Shown one piece after another: positions 16,661 to 25,271 of a stretch of 64,000 bases of DNA. The DNA comes from Rubrivirga marina (GTDB lineage Bacteria > Bacteroidota > Rhodothermia > Rhodothermales > Rubricoccaceae). The notes under the pieces were generated by a model that was not told where the DNA came from, made no database searches, and saw only the letters and a program-made list of their open reading frames with translations. The position numbers and the translations under genes are program-made. The stretch covers positions 2,761,749 through 2,825,748 of the forward strand of contig NZ_MQWD01000001.1 in the NCBI RefSeq assembly GCF_002283365.1, in the 5' to 3' direction. The stretch's first letter is position 1, and each line of letters begins with the position of its first letter.

Positions 16661-18127
16661 TCAGCAGTCCGCGACGGGCTCGCCGGACTCCTCTGGCGGC
16701 GGCGCCTCGACGAGCCGGCCGGCCGCATCCGGTCCCCAGCCGCCGGACTCGTAGGGGTGGACCTCGATGTCGGTGTTGTCGAGGACCGCGTGGTAGATCC
16801 GCCACGCCTCCTCGGCCTCCTCGGCGTGGACGAACAGGGTCGGGTCGCCCTCGGCGACGTCGCGGAGGAGCGTCTCGTAGGCGTCGGGGAAGGGGCCGAA
16901 GGTGTCCTCGTACCGGAACGAGAGCTCGCGCGTCGAGACGCCGAACCCGTCGCCGGGCGTCTTGACGTCGAACGAGAGCGTGAACCCCTCGTTCGGCTGG
17001 AGCCGGAGGCGGAGCACGTTCCGCTCGGGGTCGCAGCCGCCCGAGGCCTGGAACAGCGTGATCGGCGGGCGACGGAAGACGACGGCGATCTCGGTGAGCC
17101 GCTCGGCCATCCGCTTGCCCGTGCGGAGGACGAAGGGGACGCCCTGCCAGCGCCAGTTGTCGAGGTGGAGCCGGACGGCCGCGAACGTGTCGGTCCGGGA
17201 GTCTTCCGGGACACCCTCGTGGTCACGGTAGCCCTCGTCGTGGCCCGCGCCGGGGCCGTACTGGCCGAGGACGGTCTCGTTGGAGCGTGCCGTCCGCGTC
17301 GAGCGGAGGACCTTGATCTTCTCGCGGCGGATGCCCTCCGCGTCGAGCCGGGCCGGCGGCTCCATCGCCGTCAGCGAGAACAGCTGCGTGAGGTGGTTCT
17401 GGATCATGTCCCGCATCGTCCCGACGCCGTCGAAGTAGCCGGCCCGCCCGGCCGCGTCGTTCGTCTCGGCGACCGTGATCTCGACTCGCTCCACGTCGCG
17501 CCGGCTCCAGGCCGACTCGAAGAACGCGTTGGCGAACCGGAAGACGAGCAGGTTCTGGACCGTCTCTTTGCCCAGGAAGTGGTCGATCCGGTAGACCGCG
17601 TTCTCGGGGAAGTGCTCGTGGACGATCCGGTTGAGCTCCTGCGCGCTCGCGAGGTCGTGCCCGAACGGCTTCTCGATCACGAGTCGGACCCACGGCGCGT
17701 CGTCGGGGACGTGCTCGCCGACCGTGCCACGGTCCTCCTCGTATTCGCCGAGCGCCGTGATGGTGCCGGGGAACGTCGAGGGAGGAAGGGCGAGGTAGTA
17801 GACGCGGTTGCCGTCGAGGCCGCGCTCGGCCTCCAACGCCTCGGCCGTCTCGAAGACCGGCCCGAGCTGGTCGTAGGCCTCGACGCGGGCGTAGCGGAGG
17901 GCGCTCTCGGCCCACTCGCGCGCCTCGCCCTCGTCCACGTCCGCCTCGGTGAGCGCGTCGACGGCGGCGTCCTGGAGCGTGGTGTCGTCCCAGTCCGACC
18001 GGCCGACGCCGATGACGGCGGGCGGCGGGGCACCGTCGCGCTGCGAGACGCGGTAGAGCGCGGGGAACAGCTTGAGCGCCGCCAGGTCGCCGGTGGCGCC
18101 GAAGAGGACGAAGACGTGCGGGTCCAT
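16661..18127 (-). CDS. zwf: Glucose-6-phosphate 1-dehydrogenase
   Basis: Zwf oxidises glucose 6-phosphate with NADP+ or NAD+. In the 488-residue protein, the nucleotide-binding GATGDLA is at about 10-16, EKPFG at about 152-156, and the active-site RIDHFLGKE at about 180-188, with the catalytic His inside RIDHFLG-K. The ATG at 18127 gives the normal family start (DPHVFVLFGATGDLA); the 56 residues upstream in frame lack conservation features. It is followed by pgl and preceded by a GMC oxidoreductase, all on the minus strand. Confidence 0.96.
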   Translation of the reverse strand: MDPHVFVLFGATGDLAALKLFPALYRVSQRDGAPPPAVIGVGRSDWDDTTLQDAAVDALTEADVDEGEAREWAESALRYARVEAYDQLGPVFETAEALEAERGLDGNRVYYLALPPSTFPGTITALGEYEEDRGTVGEHVPDDAPWVRLVIEKPFGHDLASAQELNRIVHEHFPENAVYRIDHFLGKETVQNLLVFRFANAFFESAWSRRDVERVEITVAETNDAAGRAGYFDGVGTMRDMIQNHLTQLFSLTAMEPPARLDAEGIRREKIKVLRSTRTARSNETVLGQYGPGAGHDEGYRDHEGVPEDSRTDTFAAVRLHLDNWRWQGVPFVLRTGKRMAERLTEIAVVFRRPPITLFQASGGCDPERNVLRLRLQPNEGFTLSFDVKTPGDGFGVSTRELSFRYEDTFGPFPDAYETLLRDVAEGDPTLFVHAEEAEEAWRIYHAVLDNTDIEVHPYESGGWGPDAAGRLVEAPPPEESGEPVADC

Positions 18128-18260
18128 CGGGTCGGGGAGAGGGGCCGGGTGAATGACGGAGCCCCACCGCGGGTTCGCCGCGGCGAGGTTCGCCCTCCGT
18201 CGAATTCGCCCGGCCCGCCTCGACGCGGCCCCGAGGCCGACCGGGCTGGCGATCGCCGAG

Positions 18261-19820
18261 TCACAAGACGTCGCTCGTGAGATGCTCCGCGACACGGAGC
18301 GCGTTGGCCGCGATCGTGAGCGTGGGGTTCGTCGCGGCCGACGAGGGGAAGACGCTCGCGTCGGCGACGTACAGGTTCGTGACCTCGTGGGCCCGCCCGG
18401 AGACGTCGACGACGCTCGCGGCCGGGTCCCTCCCCATCCGGCACGTCCCGCACTGGTGGTTGACGACGCCCAGCGGCATCGCCACCCGCACGAAGCGGTC
18501 GAATCCCAGCGGACGGAGCGCGGCCTCGAGCCGGTCCATGAGGTGCTCCTGCGCCCGCCGGTTCGTCTCGGTGTAGCGAACGCGGAGGCCGCCGTCGGGC
18601 CCGAGCGTGACCCGGTTGTCCCTCAGCGGGAGGTCCTCCGTCTGCACCCACCAGTCGACGGAGTGGGCGGCGAGGGCGTCGGCCTCGGCGGGCGTCATGG
18701 CTCCCTTGCCGAGATCCTGGAGGATCTGCCAGCCCGCGTGCTTCCCCATGAGGTGGATGTGCCCGAGCGGGACGTCTTCCCATTCGGGGTCGCCCGGGAC
18801 GCCGAAATAGAAGTCGTTGACGGCGAGGGTCTTCTGAAAGCGCGTCGGGTTCGGCGTGTCGCTGGCAGCCGTGTAGAACTTCGACGTCACGTGCCGCATG
18901 AAGTGGCGGCCGACGGCGCCGGAGCCGTTCGCCAGCCCATCCGGGTGGGCGTCCGAGGCGGACCGGAGCAGGAGCGCGGCCGAGTTGACGGCCCCCGCGC
19001 ACAGGGCGAACACGTCGGCCCGAAACGTCGTGGGCTCGCCGTCGACCGTCGCCTCGACGTGCGTGACGGTCCGGCCGGTCGCGTCGGTCCCGATCCGCGT
19101 GACGTCGGCGACGACCAGGTCCACGTTGTCGTAGTGGAGGGCGGGCGTGACGGTCGCCGTCTCCGCGTCGGCCTTGAGGTGGAGGAGGTCCGGGTAGCCG
19201 TCGAACGCAGCGCGGCCCATGGCCTCGAACGTCTCGCGGAGCACGAACGCCCCGCCGCCGGGGTCCTCGTGGCTGTACTTGACGCCCATCGGGAGCTCGA
19301 ACGCCTGGACGCCCTGACGGCGCAGCCCCTCGGCCACCTCCTCGATTCGAGGGTCGTGCGGGATCGCGGGGTGGGGGTACGGCCCGCTGGCCGGCGGATC
19401 AAACGGGTCGGCTCCGCGGGCGCCATGGACGTCGTAGATCCGCTCGGCCCGGTCATAGAACGGCGCGAGGTCGTCGTACGAGATTGGCCAGGCGGGGGAG
19501 AGGCCATCCAGGGTCTGGAGCGGGCCGAAGTCCTTGGGGTGGAGGCGGAGGAGCGCCGATCCGTAGACCTTGGTATTACCACCGAGCCAGTAGTACATCC
19601 CTGGCCGAAAGGGGGCGCCGGTGGCGTCGTCGGTCCACCGCTCGTCGGACTTGTAGCGGTCCTCCGTGAAGAGCTTCTTTGGGTCCCAGTTCTCGGACTC
19701 CCGCGGGAGCGAGCCAAGACGGTTCAGGAGGAGGATCCGCTTGCCGGTCGGGGCGAGAGCGCGGGCGAGGGCGCCACCCCCGACGCCGGCGCCGATGATG
19801 CAGAGGTCGTAGGTGAGCAA
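18261..19820 (-). CDS. GMC-family FAD oxidoreductase
   Basis: The 519-residue flavoprotein belongs to the glucose-methanol-choline oxidoreductases. It has the N-terminal Rossmann motif IIGAGVGGGALARAL, the GGNTKVYG flavin segment, and a C-terminal HQCGTCRMG with the later NPTLTIAANALR, which carry the His and Asn of the family active site. The start is uncertain. A TTG at 19820 gives the compact start LTYDLCIIGAG, and a TTG at 19892 would add 24 unconserved residues; no ATG is suitable. Neighbouring SDR, zwf and pgl genes suggest a role in sugar or alcohol oxidation, but the substrate cannot be told from sequence. Confidence 0.85.
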   Translation of the reverse strand: MLTYDLCIIGAGVGGGALARALAPTGKRILLLNRLGSLPRESENWDPKKLFTEDRYKSDERWTDDATGAPFRPGMYYWLGGNTKVYGSALLRLHPKDFGPLQTLDGLSPAWPISYDDLAPFYDRAERIYDVHGARGADPFDPPASGPYPHPAIPHDPRIEEVAEGLRRQGVQAFELPMGVKYSHEDPGGGAFVLRETFEAMGRAAFDGYPDLLHLKADAETATVTPALHYDNVDLVVADVTRIGTDATGRTVTHVEATVDGEPTTFRADVFALCAGAVNSAALLLRSASDAHPDGLANGSGAVGRHFMRHVTSKFYTAASDTPNPTRFQKTLAVNDFYFGVPGDPEWEDVPLGHIHLMGKHAGWQILQDLGKGAMTPAEADALAAHSVDWWVQTEDLPLRDNRVTLGPDGGLRVRYTETNRRAQEHLMDRLEAALRPLGFDRFVRVAMPLGVVNHQCGTCRMGRDPAASVVDVSGRAHEVTNLYVADASVFPSSAATNPTLTIAANALRVAEHLTSDVL

Positions 19821-19969
19821 CGGGACCTGGGAAGTGGGAACGGGCAAAAACGTCGGCGTCCGATTATCGACGACGCGGTACGACGTGGTCAACGGACGCG
19901 TGGGGGCACCCCGCAGTCATCTGAACGAGGCCTGCTGTTCCCGCCTCTCGACTCCTCGTTTCCCCACGA

Positions 19970-20833
19970 TCACCCGCTCCACGGCTCTTGGAAGTCGCCG
20001 TACAGGGTGAGTCCGCCGTCGGCGAAGAGGGTCTGGCCAGTCACGTAGGCGGCGTCGTCGGAGGCGAGGAACGCGGCGAGACGGGCGATCTCGTCGGGCT
20101 CGGCGATCCGCCCCATCGGGATGTGGTCCTCCACGACCCGGGTCGCCTCGGGGTCGCCGAGCCAGCTCTGGATGGGTGTCCGCGTCGCGCCCGGGGCGAT
20201 GTTGTTGACGCGGATGCCGCGGTCGGCATACTCGAGCGCGAGCGTCTGCGTGAGCCCGTCGAGCCCGAACTTCGAGATGGCGTAGGCGAGGTAGTGCGGC
20301 CGCGGGATCCGCTGGTGGACGCTCGACACGTTGACGATGACGCCCTGGTTGGGCCCGTCCGTGCGGCGCGAGAGGAAGCCGCGGATCGCCTCGCGCGAGC
20401 ACAGGAACGCGCCGCGGAGGTTGACGGCGAGCACCTCGTCGAAGTGGGCCGCCGTCGTCTCGTGGCTGGCCGGCTCCTCGATCTGGATCCCCGCGTTGTT
20501 GACGAGGATGTCGACGGTCCCGCAGCTCCCGGCGACCTGTTCGAACATGGCCTCGACCTCGTTCTCGCGGGACACGTCGGCCTTGACGAGGGTGCAGGTG
20601 CCGGCGTCGGACGCGGCGAGCGCGACTCCGCCCGCCTCGGCGTCGAGGTGGACGGCCTCGTGGACCGCGGCTTCGACGCGCCGGCGGGTCTCCTCGGCGT
20701 TGGCGCGTTCGCGCTCGAAGGGGTAGTTGATGGCGACGGAGGCGCCGCGGCGGGCGAGCTCGACGGCGATCGCGCGGCCGATGCCCGTGGAGGCGCCCGT
20801 TATGAGGGCGGTCCGGTTCGTGAGGTCCGGCAT
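19970..20833 (-). CDS. SDR-family oxidoreductase
   Basis: This 287-residue classical short-chain dehydrogenase has the cofactor motif TGASTGIG at about residues 14-21, NNAG in the middle, and the catalytic YAISK (Tyr-x3-Lys) with an upstream VSS serine. It ends in the usual AAYVTGQTLFADGGLTLYGD. An unusually long insert of about 30 residues separates the second strand from the DV segment. It resembles glucose 1-dehydrogenase/3-oxoacyl-ACP-reductase-like SDRs, whose substrate is hard to predict. It leads the minus-strand run into the GMC gene and has the palindromic operator candidate 38 nt upstream. Confidence 0.9.
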   Translation of the reverse strand: MPDLTNRTALITGASTGIGRAIAVELARRGASVAINYPFERERANAEETRRRVEAAVHEAVHLDAEAGGVALAASDAGTCTLVKADVSRENEVEAMFEQVAGSCGTVDILVNNAGIQIEEPASHETTAAHFDEVLAVNLRGAFLCSREAIRGFLSRRTDGPNQGVIVNVSSVHQRIPRPHYLAYAISKFGLDGLTQTLALEYADRGIRVNNIAPGATRTPIQSWLGDPEATRVVEDHIPMGRIAEPDEIARLAAFLASDDAAYVTGQTLFADGGLTLYGDFQEPWSG

Positions 20834-20870
20834 GGAAGCGGGGGGAGGAGGCGGGCCAACAGGCTCCGAA

Positions 20871-20890
20871 CTTTCAGTGTTTCCTGAAAG
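20871..20890. promoter_or_regulatory. Palindromic operator candidate CTTTCA-N8-TGAAAG
   Basis: CTTTCAGTGTTTCCTGAAAG lies 38 nt upstream of the SDR gene start. It shares outer arms, spacing and the CGAA flank with the site at 14398-14417; only the central eight bases differ. Confidence 0.5.
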
Positions 20891-20936
20891 CGCTCCCGTC
20901 TGGCGCCGTCCGACGCGGACGGGGAGATTCCTGACC

Positions 20937-21707
20937 TCAGGGCACCGGCAGCACGACGACGAGCCCGTTCTCGATCCGGAAGTCGACCTCCTCGACGCCC
21001 GGCGGCGGCCGGCTGTCGACCCGCAGGTCGGCCCGGACGCGGAGGTGGACGGCGCGCGTCAGCGCGACCTCGACGGCGAGCTGGCTCAGGAGGCGGGCGT
21101 CCTCGGGCCGGTCGACGCGCGGCTGGATGTAGGTCACGGTCGAGAGCGACGCGCCGGTCGACACGGCGATCCGCCCGGAGAGGTACGTGCTCAGGCGGCC
21201 GACCACGTCCTGCTGGCCGCCGAGCGCCTCGTCGAGCACCTCGTACTCCAGCATCGGCGTGAGCCCGATCGCGAGGCCGATCGAGTCGGTGTTGACGACC
21301 TCGAACCGGACCCCGGCCCCGCCGAGGAGCCGGGTCTCCAGACCTTCCTGTCGGTTCTGCTGGACCTGCGTGAACACCTCGCCGACGAGCGCCGGCAGGA
21401 GGTAGCGGTTGTAGCGGAGGTGCGCGAACGACTGGTTCACGTACTCCTCCTCGTCGGTCTCGGCGAGGTCGTACCGGCCGACGAGGAACGCGATGTGGGG
21501 CCCCCGGCGGACGTCGAACCGGCCTCCGAGGCCGACCTGGAGGTAGTCCGTGTTGCCGGCGGCGAGGGCGGCCGAGGCGTCGAACGAGAGCGCCGCGGCG
21601 TCGTCGGCCAGCCGCTTCCGCATCCGTTCGGTGTTGACCTGGGCGACGGCGCTCGACGCGACGGCCGCAGCGCAGAGGATCGGCAGGAGTCGGAACGGCA
21701 CGGGCAC
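20937..21707 (-). CDS. DUF481-type outer-membrane beta-barrel protein
   Basis: The 256-residue protein begins with a cleavable signal peptide (hydrophobic to about residue 20, then AVAQ). It continues as alternating amphipathic strands (LSFDASAALAAGNTDYLQVGLGGRF, HLRYNRYLLP), typical of small outer-membrane barrels. The GN(T/S)D...GxxRxD style and size fit DUF481/YdiY-like proteins. These are sometimes induced by osmotic stress, but no function is established. It lies between mscS and the SDR gene with gaps of about 80-100 nt, so it is probably a separate unit. Confidence 0.75.
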   Translation of the reverse strand: MPVPFRLLPILCAAAVASSAVAQVNTERMRKRLADDAAALSFDASAALAAGNTDYLQVGLGGRFDVRRGPHIAFLVGRYDLAETDEEEYVNQSFAHLRYNRYLLPALVGEVFTQVQQNRQEGLETRLLGGAGVRFEVVNTDSIGLAIGLTPMLEYEVLDEALGGQQDVVGRLSTYLSGRIAVSTGASLSTVTYIQPRVDRPEDARLLSQLAVEVALTRAVHLRVRADLRVDSRPPPGVEEVDFRIENGLVVVLPVP

Positions 21708-21789
21708 GATCGAGAGAGGTCCGGAGGATAGAACGGCCTGCTCGAACGGGCCGCACGCCTCTACATACCCCGTGGCACGGCTGTGCGTG

Positions 21790-22866
21790 TCACGAGGGGT
21801 CGCGGCGGTCCTCGCCTCGGTCGTCCGCCGGGCGAGGCCGCGGCGGGGCCAGAAGGCGCGTGCCCTCGAACGCCTTGGCCTCGTCGATAAACAGCTGGAG
21901 GTGCGGGAACGGGATCTCGATGCCGGCCGCGCGGAGCGCTTCGAACACCTTCTCCTGGTACTCCAGCCGGACCGGCACCTCGATCGACGGGTCCTTGAGG
22001 TGGATCCGCAGCGCCATGTTGACCGACGAGTCGCCGAGGTCGGTGACGACGGCGGCCGGCGGGAAGTCCGGGTGGAGCCGCTCGTCGCCCTCGGTGATGG
22101 CGAGGACGGCCTCGCGCGCCGCCTGCGGGCTCTCCTTGTACGCGATCCCGAACGGCACCACGATCCGCAGCGCCCGGAGCATCGAGTGGTTGATGATCTT
22201 CTCCGTGATGACGTTCGCGTTGGGCAGGATCGCCATCTGGTTGTCGAGCGTCCGGACGCGCGTCGTGCGGAGCGTGATCTCCTCGACCGTCCCGAAGATG
22301 TCGTGGAGCTCGATGTTGTCGCCGACCTGGAACGGCCGGTCGAGGATGATGGTCACGCCGGCGATGAGGTTCTGGACCGTGTCCTGCGCCGCGAACCCGA
22401 TCGCGATGCCGGCGATGCCGAGGCCGGCCACGAACGGCGCGACCGCCACGCCCAACTCGTCGAGCACCACGATCCCGGCGATCGACAGGATCACGACGCG
22501 CGCGAACCGGAGGATGAGCTGCTGGACGCCGGTGTCGACGCGGCTCGCCCGGCCGAGCGCCCGGTCGAGGAGCCCCACGACGACCCGAAGCACGACCCAG
22601 AAGAGGACCGCGAGGAGGACCGCCGGCAGGAGGTTCTCGATGGCGAACGCCAGCAGGCCGTCGGCGATGCGCTCGAACGCCTCGTCGAACCGTCCCTGGC
22701 TGGCGGCCTCGGCGGCCTCGCCGAGGTCGCGCCCGAGGCGGCCGACGCCGCCTGTCGTGTCGACGAGGGCCTGCGACGTGTCGGCCGCGGCGGAGTCGGC
22801 CGCGAGCGTGTCGGGGAGGAGGGAGTCGGCCTCCGCGGCGAGCGAGTCGACGGCGGCGGGCTGCAT
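21790..22866 (-). CDS. Small-conductance mechanosensitive channel (MscS family)
   Basis: The 358-residue protein has an N-terminal Ala/Asp/Ser-rich region, two or three membrane segments (about 85-185), and the MscS pore helix and beta-domain: GIAGIAIGFAAQDTVQNLIAGVTIILDRPFQVGDNI, then FGTVEEITLRTTRVRTLDN. The cytoplasmic vestibule domain ends in a Pro/Arg tail. Such channels release osmolytes on hypo-osmotic shock. The start ATG at 22866 shares one base with the folD stop (TGATG), so the two genes are coupled. Confidence 0.93.
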   Translation of the reverse strand: MQPAAVDSLAAEADSLLPDTLAADSAAADTSQALVDTTGGVGRLGRDLGEAAEAASQGRFDEAFERIADGLLAFAIENLLPAVLLAVLFWVVLRVVVGLLDRALGRASRVDTGVQQLILRFARVVILSIAGIVVLDELGVAVAPFVAGLGIAGIAIGFAAQDTVQNLIAGVTIILDRPFQVGDNIELHDIFGTVEEITLRTTRVRTLDNQMAILPNANVITEKIINHSMLRALRIVVPFGIAYKESPQAAREAVLAITEGDERLHPDFPPAAVVTDLGDSSVNMALRIHLKDPSIEVPVRLEYQEKVFEALRAAGIEIPFPHLQLFIDEAKAFEGTRLLAPPRPRPADDRGEDRRDPS

Positions 22867-23753
22867 CAGCCGGCGGGCCGGGTCGCGCGGCGGCGCGCGG
22901 CCTCGAGCGTGTTGGCGAGGAGCATCGCGATCGTCATCGGCCCGACGCCGCCGGGCACGGGCGTGAGGGCGCCGGCGACCTCGGAGACGGCCTCGAAGTC
23001 GACGTCGCCCGTGAGCCGGTAGCCGCGCTCGCGCGTGGCGTCCTCGACGCGGTTGATGCCGACGTCGATGACCGTCGCGCCGGGCTTGACCATGTCGGCC
23101 GTGACGAACTCGGCCCGGCCGATGGCGGCCACGAGGATGTCGGCCTGGCGGGTGACCTGGGCGAGGTCGCGCGTCCGGCTGTGGCAGACGGTCACGGTGC
23201 AGTCGAGCCCGCGCCGGAGCAGGAGCGACGCCATCGGCTTGCCCACGATGTTGCTCCGCCCGAGGACCACGGCGTGGGCGCCGGAGGTCTCGACGTTCGT
23301 CCGCCGGAGCATCTCGACGATCCCGGCCGGCGTGCACGGCTCGAGCGTCTCCTCGCCGAGCACCAGCTTCCCGACGTTCTCGGGGTGGAACCCGTCGACG
23401 TCCTTGGCCGGGTCGATGGCGCGGATGACGGCGGCCTCGTCGATGTGGTCCGGGAGGGGGAGCTGGACGAGGATCCCGTCGACGGCCGGGTCGGCGTTGA
23501 GCTGGTCGATCAGTGCCAGCAGGTCCGCCTCGGGGAGCGTGTCGGGGTGGAGGAGGGTGTCGGCGTCGATGCCGGCCGCGTCGGCCGCGCGCGCCTTGGC
23601 CCGGACGTACGACTGGCTCGCGGCGTTGTCGCCGAGGAGGACCACGCGGAGGCCGGGCCGCCGGCCGTGCGCCGCCTCGAACGCGGCCGCGCCCTCGGCG
23701 ACCTCGTCGCGGACGGCGGCGGCGACGGCCTTGCCGTCGATGAGATGGGCCAT
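22866..23753 (-). CDS. folD: Bifunctional methylenetetrahydrofolate dehydrogenase / methenyltetrahydrofolate cyclohydrolase
   Basis: FolD interconverts 5,10-methylene-, 5,10-methenyl- and 10-formyl-tetrahydrofolate in the cytosol, supplying one-carbon units. The 295-residue protein has [15 protein letters not shown] with the catalytic Lys, QLPLP, the NADP-binding [14 protein letters not shown], and the terminal [14 protein letters not shown]. The ATG at 23753 gives the normal start ([10 protein letters not shown]). It is the first gene of the unit with mscS. The region upstream is the long intergenic stretch with the inverted repeat. Confidence 0.96.
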   Translation of the reverse strand: MAHLIDGKAVAAAVRDEVAEGAAAFEAAHGRRPGLRVVLLGDNAASQSYVRAKARAADAAGIDADTLLHPDTLPEADLLALIDQLNADPAVDGILVQLPLPDHIDEAAVIRAIDPAKDVDGFHPENVGKLVLGEETLEPCTPAGIVEMLRRTNVETSGAHAVVLGRSNIVGKPMASLLLRRGLDCTVTVCHSRTRDLAQVTRQADILVAAIGRAEFVTADMVKPGATVIDVGINRVEDATRERGYRLTGDVDFEAVSEVAGALTPVPGGVGPMTIAMLLANTLEAARRRATRPAG

Positions 23754-23844
23754 GGAGAGATGACGGTGGGGCGTGTCGAAAGCTACCGAGGGATGGGATC
23801 GAGGGGTGGGCCGCGTTCCGTCGCAGTTCCTTCTGCGGGAGTCC

Positions 23845-23864
23845 CCGCCTCGGCGCCGAGGCGG
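23845..23864. repeat. 20-bp perfect palindrome of the CCGCCTCGG family
   Basis: CCGCCTCGGCGCCGAGGCGG is a perfect palindrome in the divergent folD-asd gap. Related copies lie at 27037, 41058, 42716, 44914, 46595 and 51471. Unlike most of those, this copy is upstream of genes on both sides, so it cannot act simply as a terminator. Confidence 0.55.
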
Positions 23865-23906
23865 ACAGACCGGGGGCCTCCGCATGATTACTCGTCTCGT
23901 CCCTCT

Positions 23907-24058
23907 GTCGTCCTGAGCGGAGCCGCACAGCGGCGTAGTCGATGATCTCTGCCGCGACGAGGTCTCAAGCTGGCAACGAGAGCAATACCGAGCGTGCTAC
24001 TTGCCAGAGATCCTTCGACTGCGCGTCAGGCTTTGCCCTTCGCCATGCTCAGGATGAC
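23907..24058. repeat. Large imperfect inverted repeat (GTCxTCCTGAGC...GATCTCT element)
   Basis: The left arm (23907-23950) begins GTCGTCCTGAGCGGAGC and ends GTCGATGATCTCT. The right arm (24006-24058), read on the other strand, begins GTCATCCTGAGCATGGC and ends GTCGAAGGATCTCT. The arms share both ends but differ in the middle, and 55 nt separate them. Similar GTCATCCTGAGCGAAG...GAAGGATCTC sequences recur as dispersed intergenic repeats in many bacterial genomes. This may be a non-autonomous mobile element or a structured RNA segment. Confidence 0.6.
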
Positions 24059-24209
24059 ACGGTCGAGGTGGCGGCGGCCTGCGAAGGCGCTGGGTCCCCA
24101 CCGATTGAAGGCATCCCGGCAGCTTTGGTCCCCTGACCTCCCCCAATCAAACCTTCACGTGAGGGCTCCGGTGGACGGGCCATCTTGCGGATTCCCTTTC
24201 GGTTCTCCC

Positions 24210-25271
24210 ATGCTCCGCGCAGCCGTCCTGGGCGCCACCGGCGCCGTCGGACAGACGTTCGTCCGCCTCCTCACCCGGCACCCTCTCTTCGAGATCGTCT
24301 CGCTCGTCGCCTCCGAACGATCGGCTGGGAAGCCGTACCGCGAGGCCGCCCGGTGGCTCCAGAGCGAGCCGCTGGACGGGCGGATCGGTGACCTCGTGGT
24401 CGAGGGTGTCGACGCCGCGCCCGAGGCCGACGTGGTGTTCTCCGGGCTCGACGCGAGCGTGGCCGGCGACGTCGAGGCCGACTGGGCCCGCCGCGGCTAC
24501 GCCGTCGTCTCGAACGCCCGCAACTACCGGATGGACCCGACGGTCCCGCTCCTCGTCCCGGAGGTCAACCCGGACCACCTCGCCCTCGTCGACCGGCAGG
24601 ACTGGGGCTCGGGCGGGTTCATCGTGACGAACCCGAACTGCTCGACGGTCGGCCTCGTGATGGCGCTCGCGCCGCTTCACCAGGCCTACGGCGTCCAGGC
24701 CGTCCACGTCGTCACGATGCAGGCGCTCAGCGGGGCCGGCTACCCCGGCGTCGCGTCGCTCGACGCGCTCGGCAACGTCGTCCCGTTCATCGGGGGCGAG
24801 GAAGAGAAGATGGCCACGGAGACCAAGAAGCTCCTCGGCACGCTTACCGAGGCCGGCGTGGAGGGCGCCGACGTGACGGTCTCGGCGCAGTGCAACCGCG
24901 TGCCGGTCATGGACGGCCACCTCGAGGCCGTCTCCGTCCGCCTCGGCGGTTCGCCGAGTGCCGCCGACGTCGCCGAGACGCTGCGGAGCTGGACGAGCCC
25001 CCTCGCGGGCCGCGGCCTCCCGACGGCCCCCGAGGCCCCGCTCCTCGTCACCGACGATCCGACTGCTCCGCAGCCGCGGACGCACGTCCACCTCGGCGGC
25101 GGGATGACCGTCACCGTCGGACGGATCCAGGACTGCCCGGTGCTCGGCGTCAAGTTCGTCGTCCTCAGCCACAACACGGTCCGCGGCGCGGCCGGCGGCG
25201 CCATCCTCAACGCCGAGCTGCTCCATGCGGAGGGGCGGATCGGAGCCGGCGCCCGGGCCCAGGCCGCGTGA
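24210..25271 (+). CDS. asd: Aspartate-semialdehyde dehydrogenase (archaeal/fungal-type)
   Basis: Asd makes aspartate semialdehyde from aspartyl phosphate with NADPH, the branch point to lysine/diaminopimelate, threonine and methionine. The 353-residue protein has the Rossmann start AAVLGATGAVGQ, the catalytic cysteine C144 in NPNCST, and QCNRVPVMDGHLE with substrate-binding residues near its middle. The sequence style (SERSAGKPYREAARW, SGAGYPG) fits the archaeal/fungal-like branch of the family more than the E. coli branch. The ATG at 24210 is the only start that gives the N-terminal strand. The stop overlaps the GNAT gene (GTGA). Confidence 0.93.
   Translation: MLRAAVLGATGAVGQTFVRLLTRHPLFEIVSLVASERSAGKPYREAARWLQSEPLDGRIGDLVVEGVDAAPEADVVFSGLDASVAGDVEADWARRGYAVVSNARNYRMDPTVPLLVPEVNPDHLALVDRQDWGSGGFIVTNPNCSTVGLVMALAPLHQAYGVQAVHVVTMQALSGAGYPGVASLDALGNVVPFIGGEEEKMATETKKLLGTLTEAGVEGADVTVSAQCNRVPVMDGHLEAVSVRLGGSPSAADVAETLRSWTSPLAGRGLPTAPEAPLLVTDDPTAPQPRTHVHLGGGMTVTVGRIQDCPVLGVKFVVLSHNTVRGAAGGAILNAELLHAEGRIGAGARAQAA

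Larger units (their letters stand above)
23754..24209. other. 456-nt intergenic region between divergent folD and asd
   Basis: No credible protein is encoded here; the short frames read through repeat sequence. The stretch must hold the promoters of folD (minus) and asd (plus). It contains the 20-bp palindrome at 23845-23864 and the large inverted repeat at 23907-24058, described separately. No riboswitch motif that I know was recognised upstream of asd. Confidence 0.6.

Noticed and set aside
19821-19892. A longer N-terminus for the GMC oxidoreductase from TTG 19892
   Set aside because: The extra 24 residues lie before the normal Rossmann start and have no signal-peptide character. The TTG at 19820 gives the family-like start, although neither start is strong.
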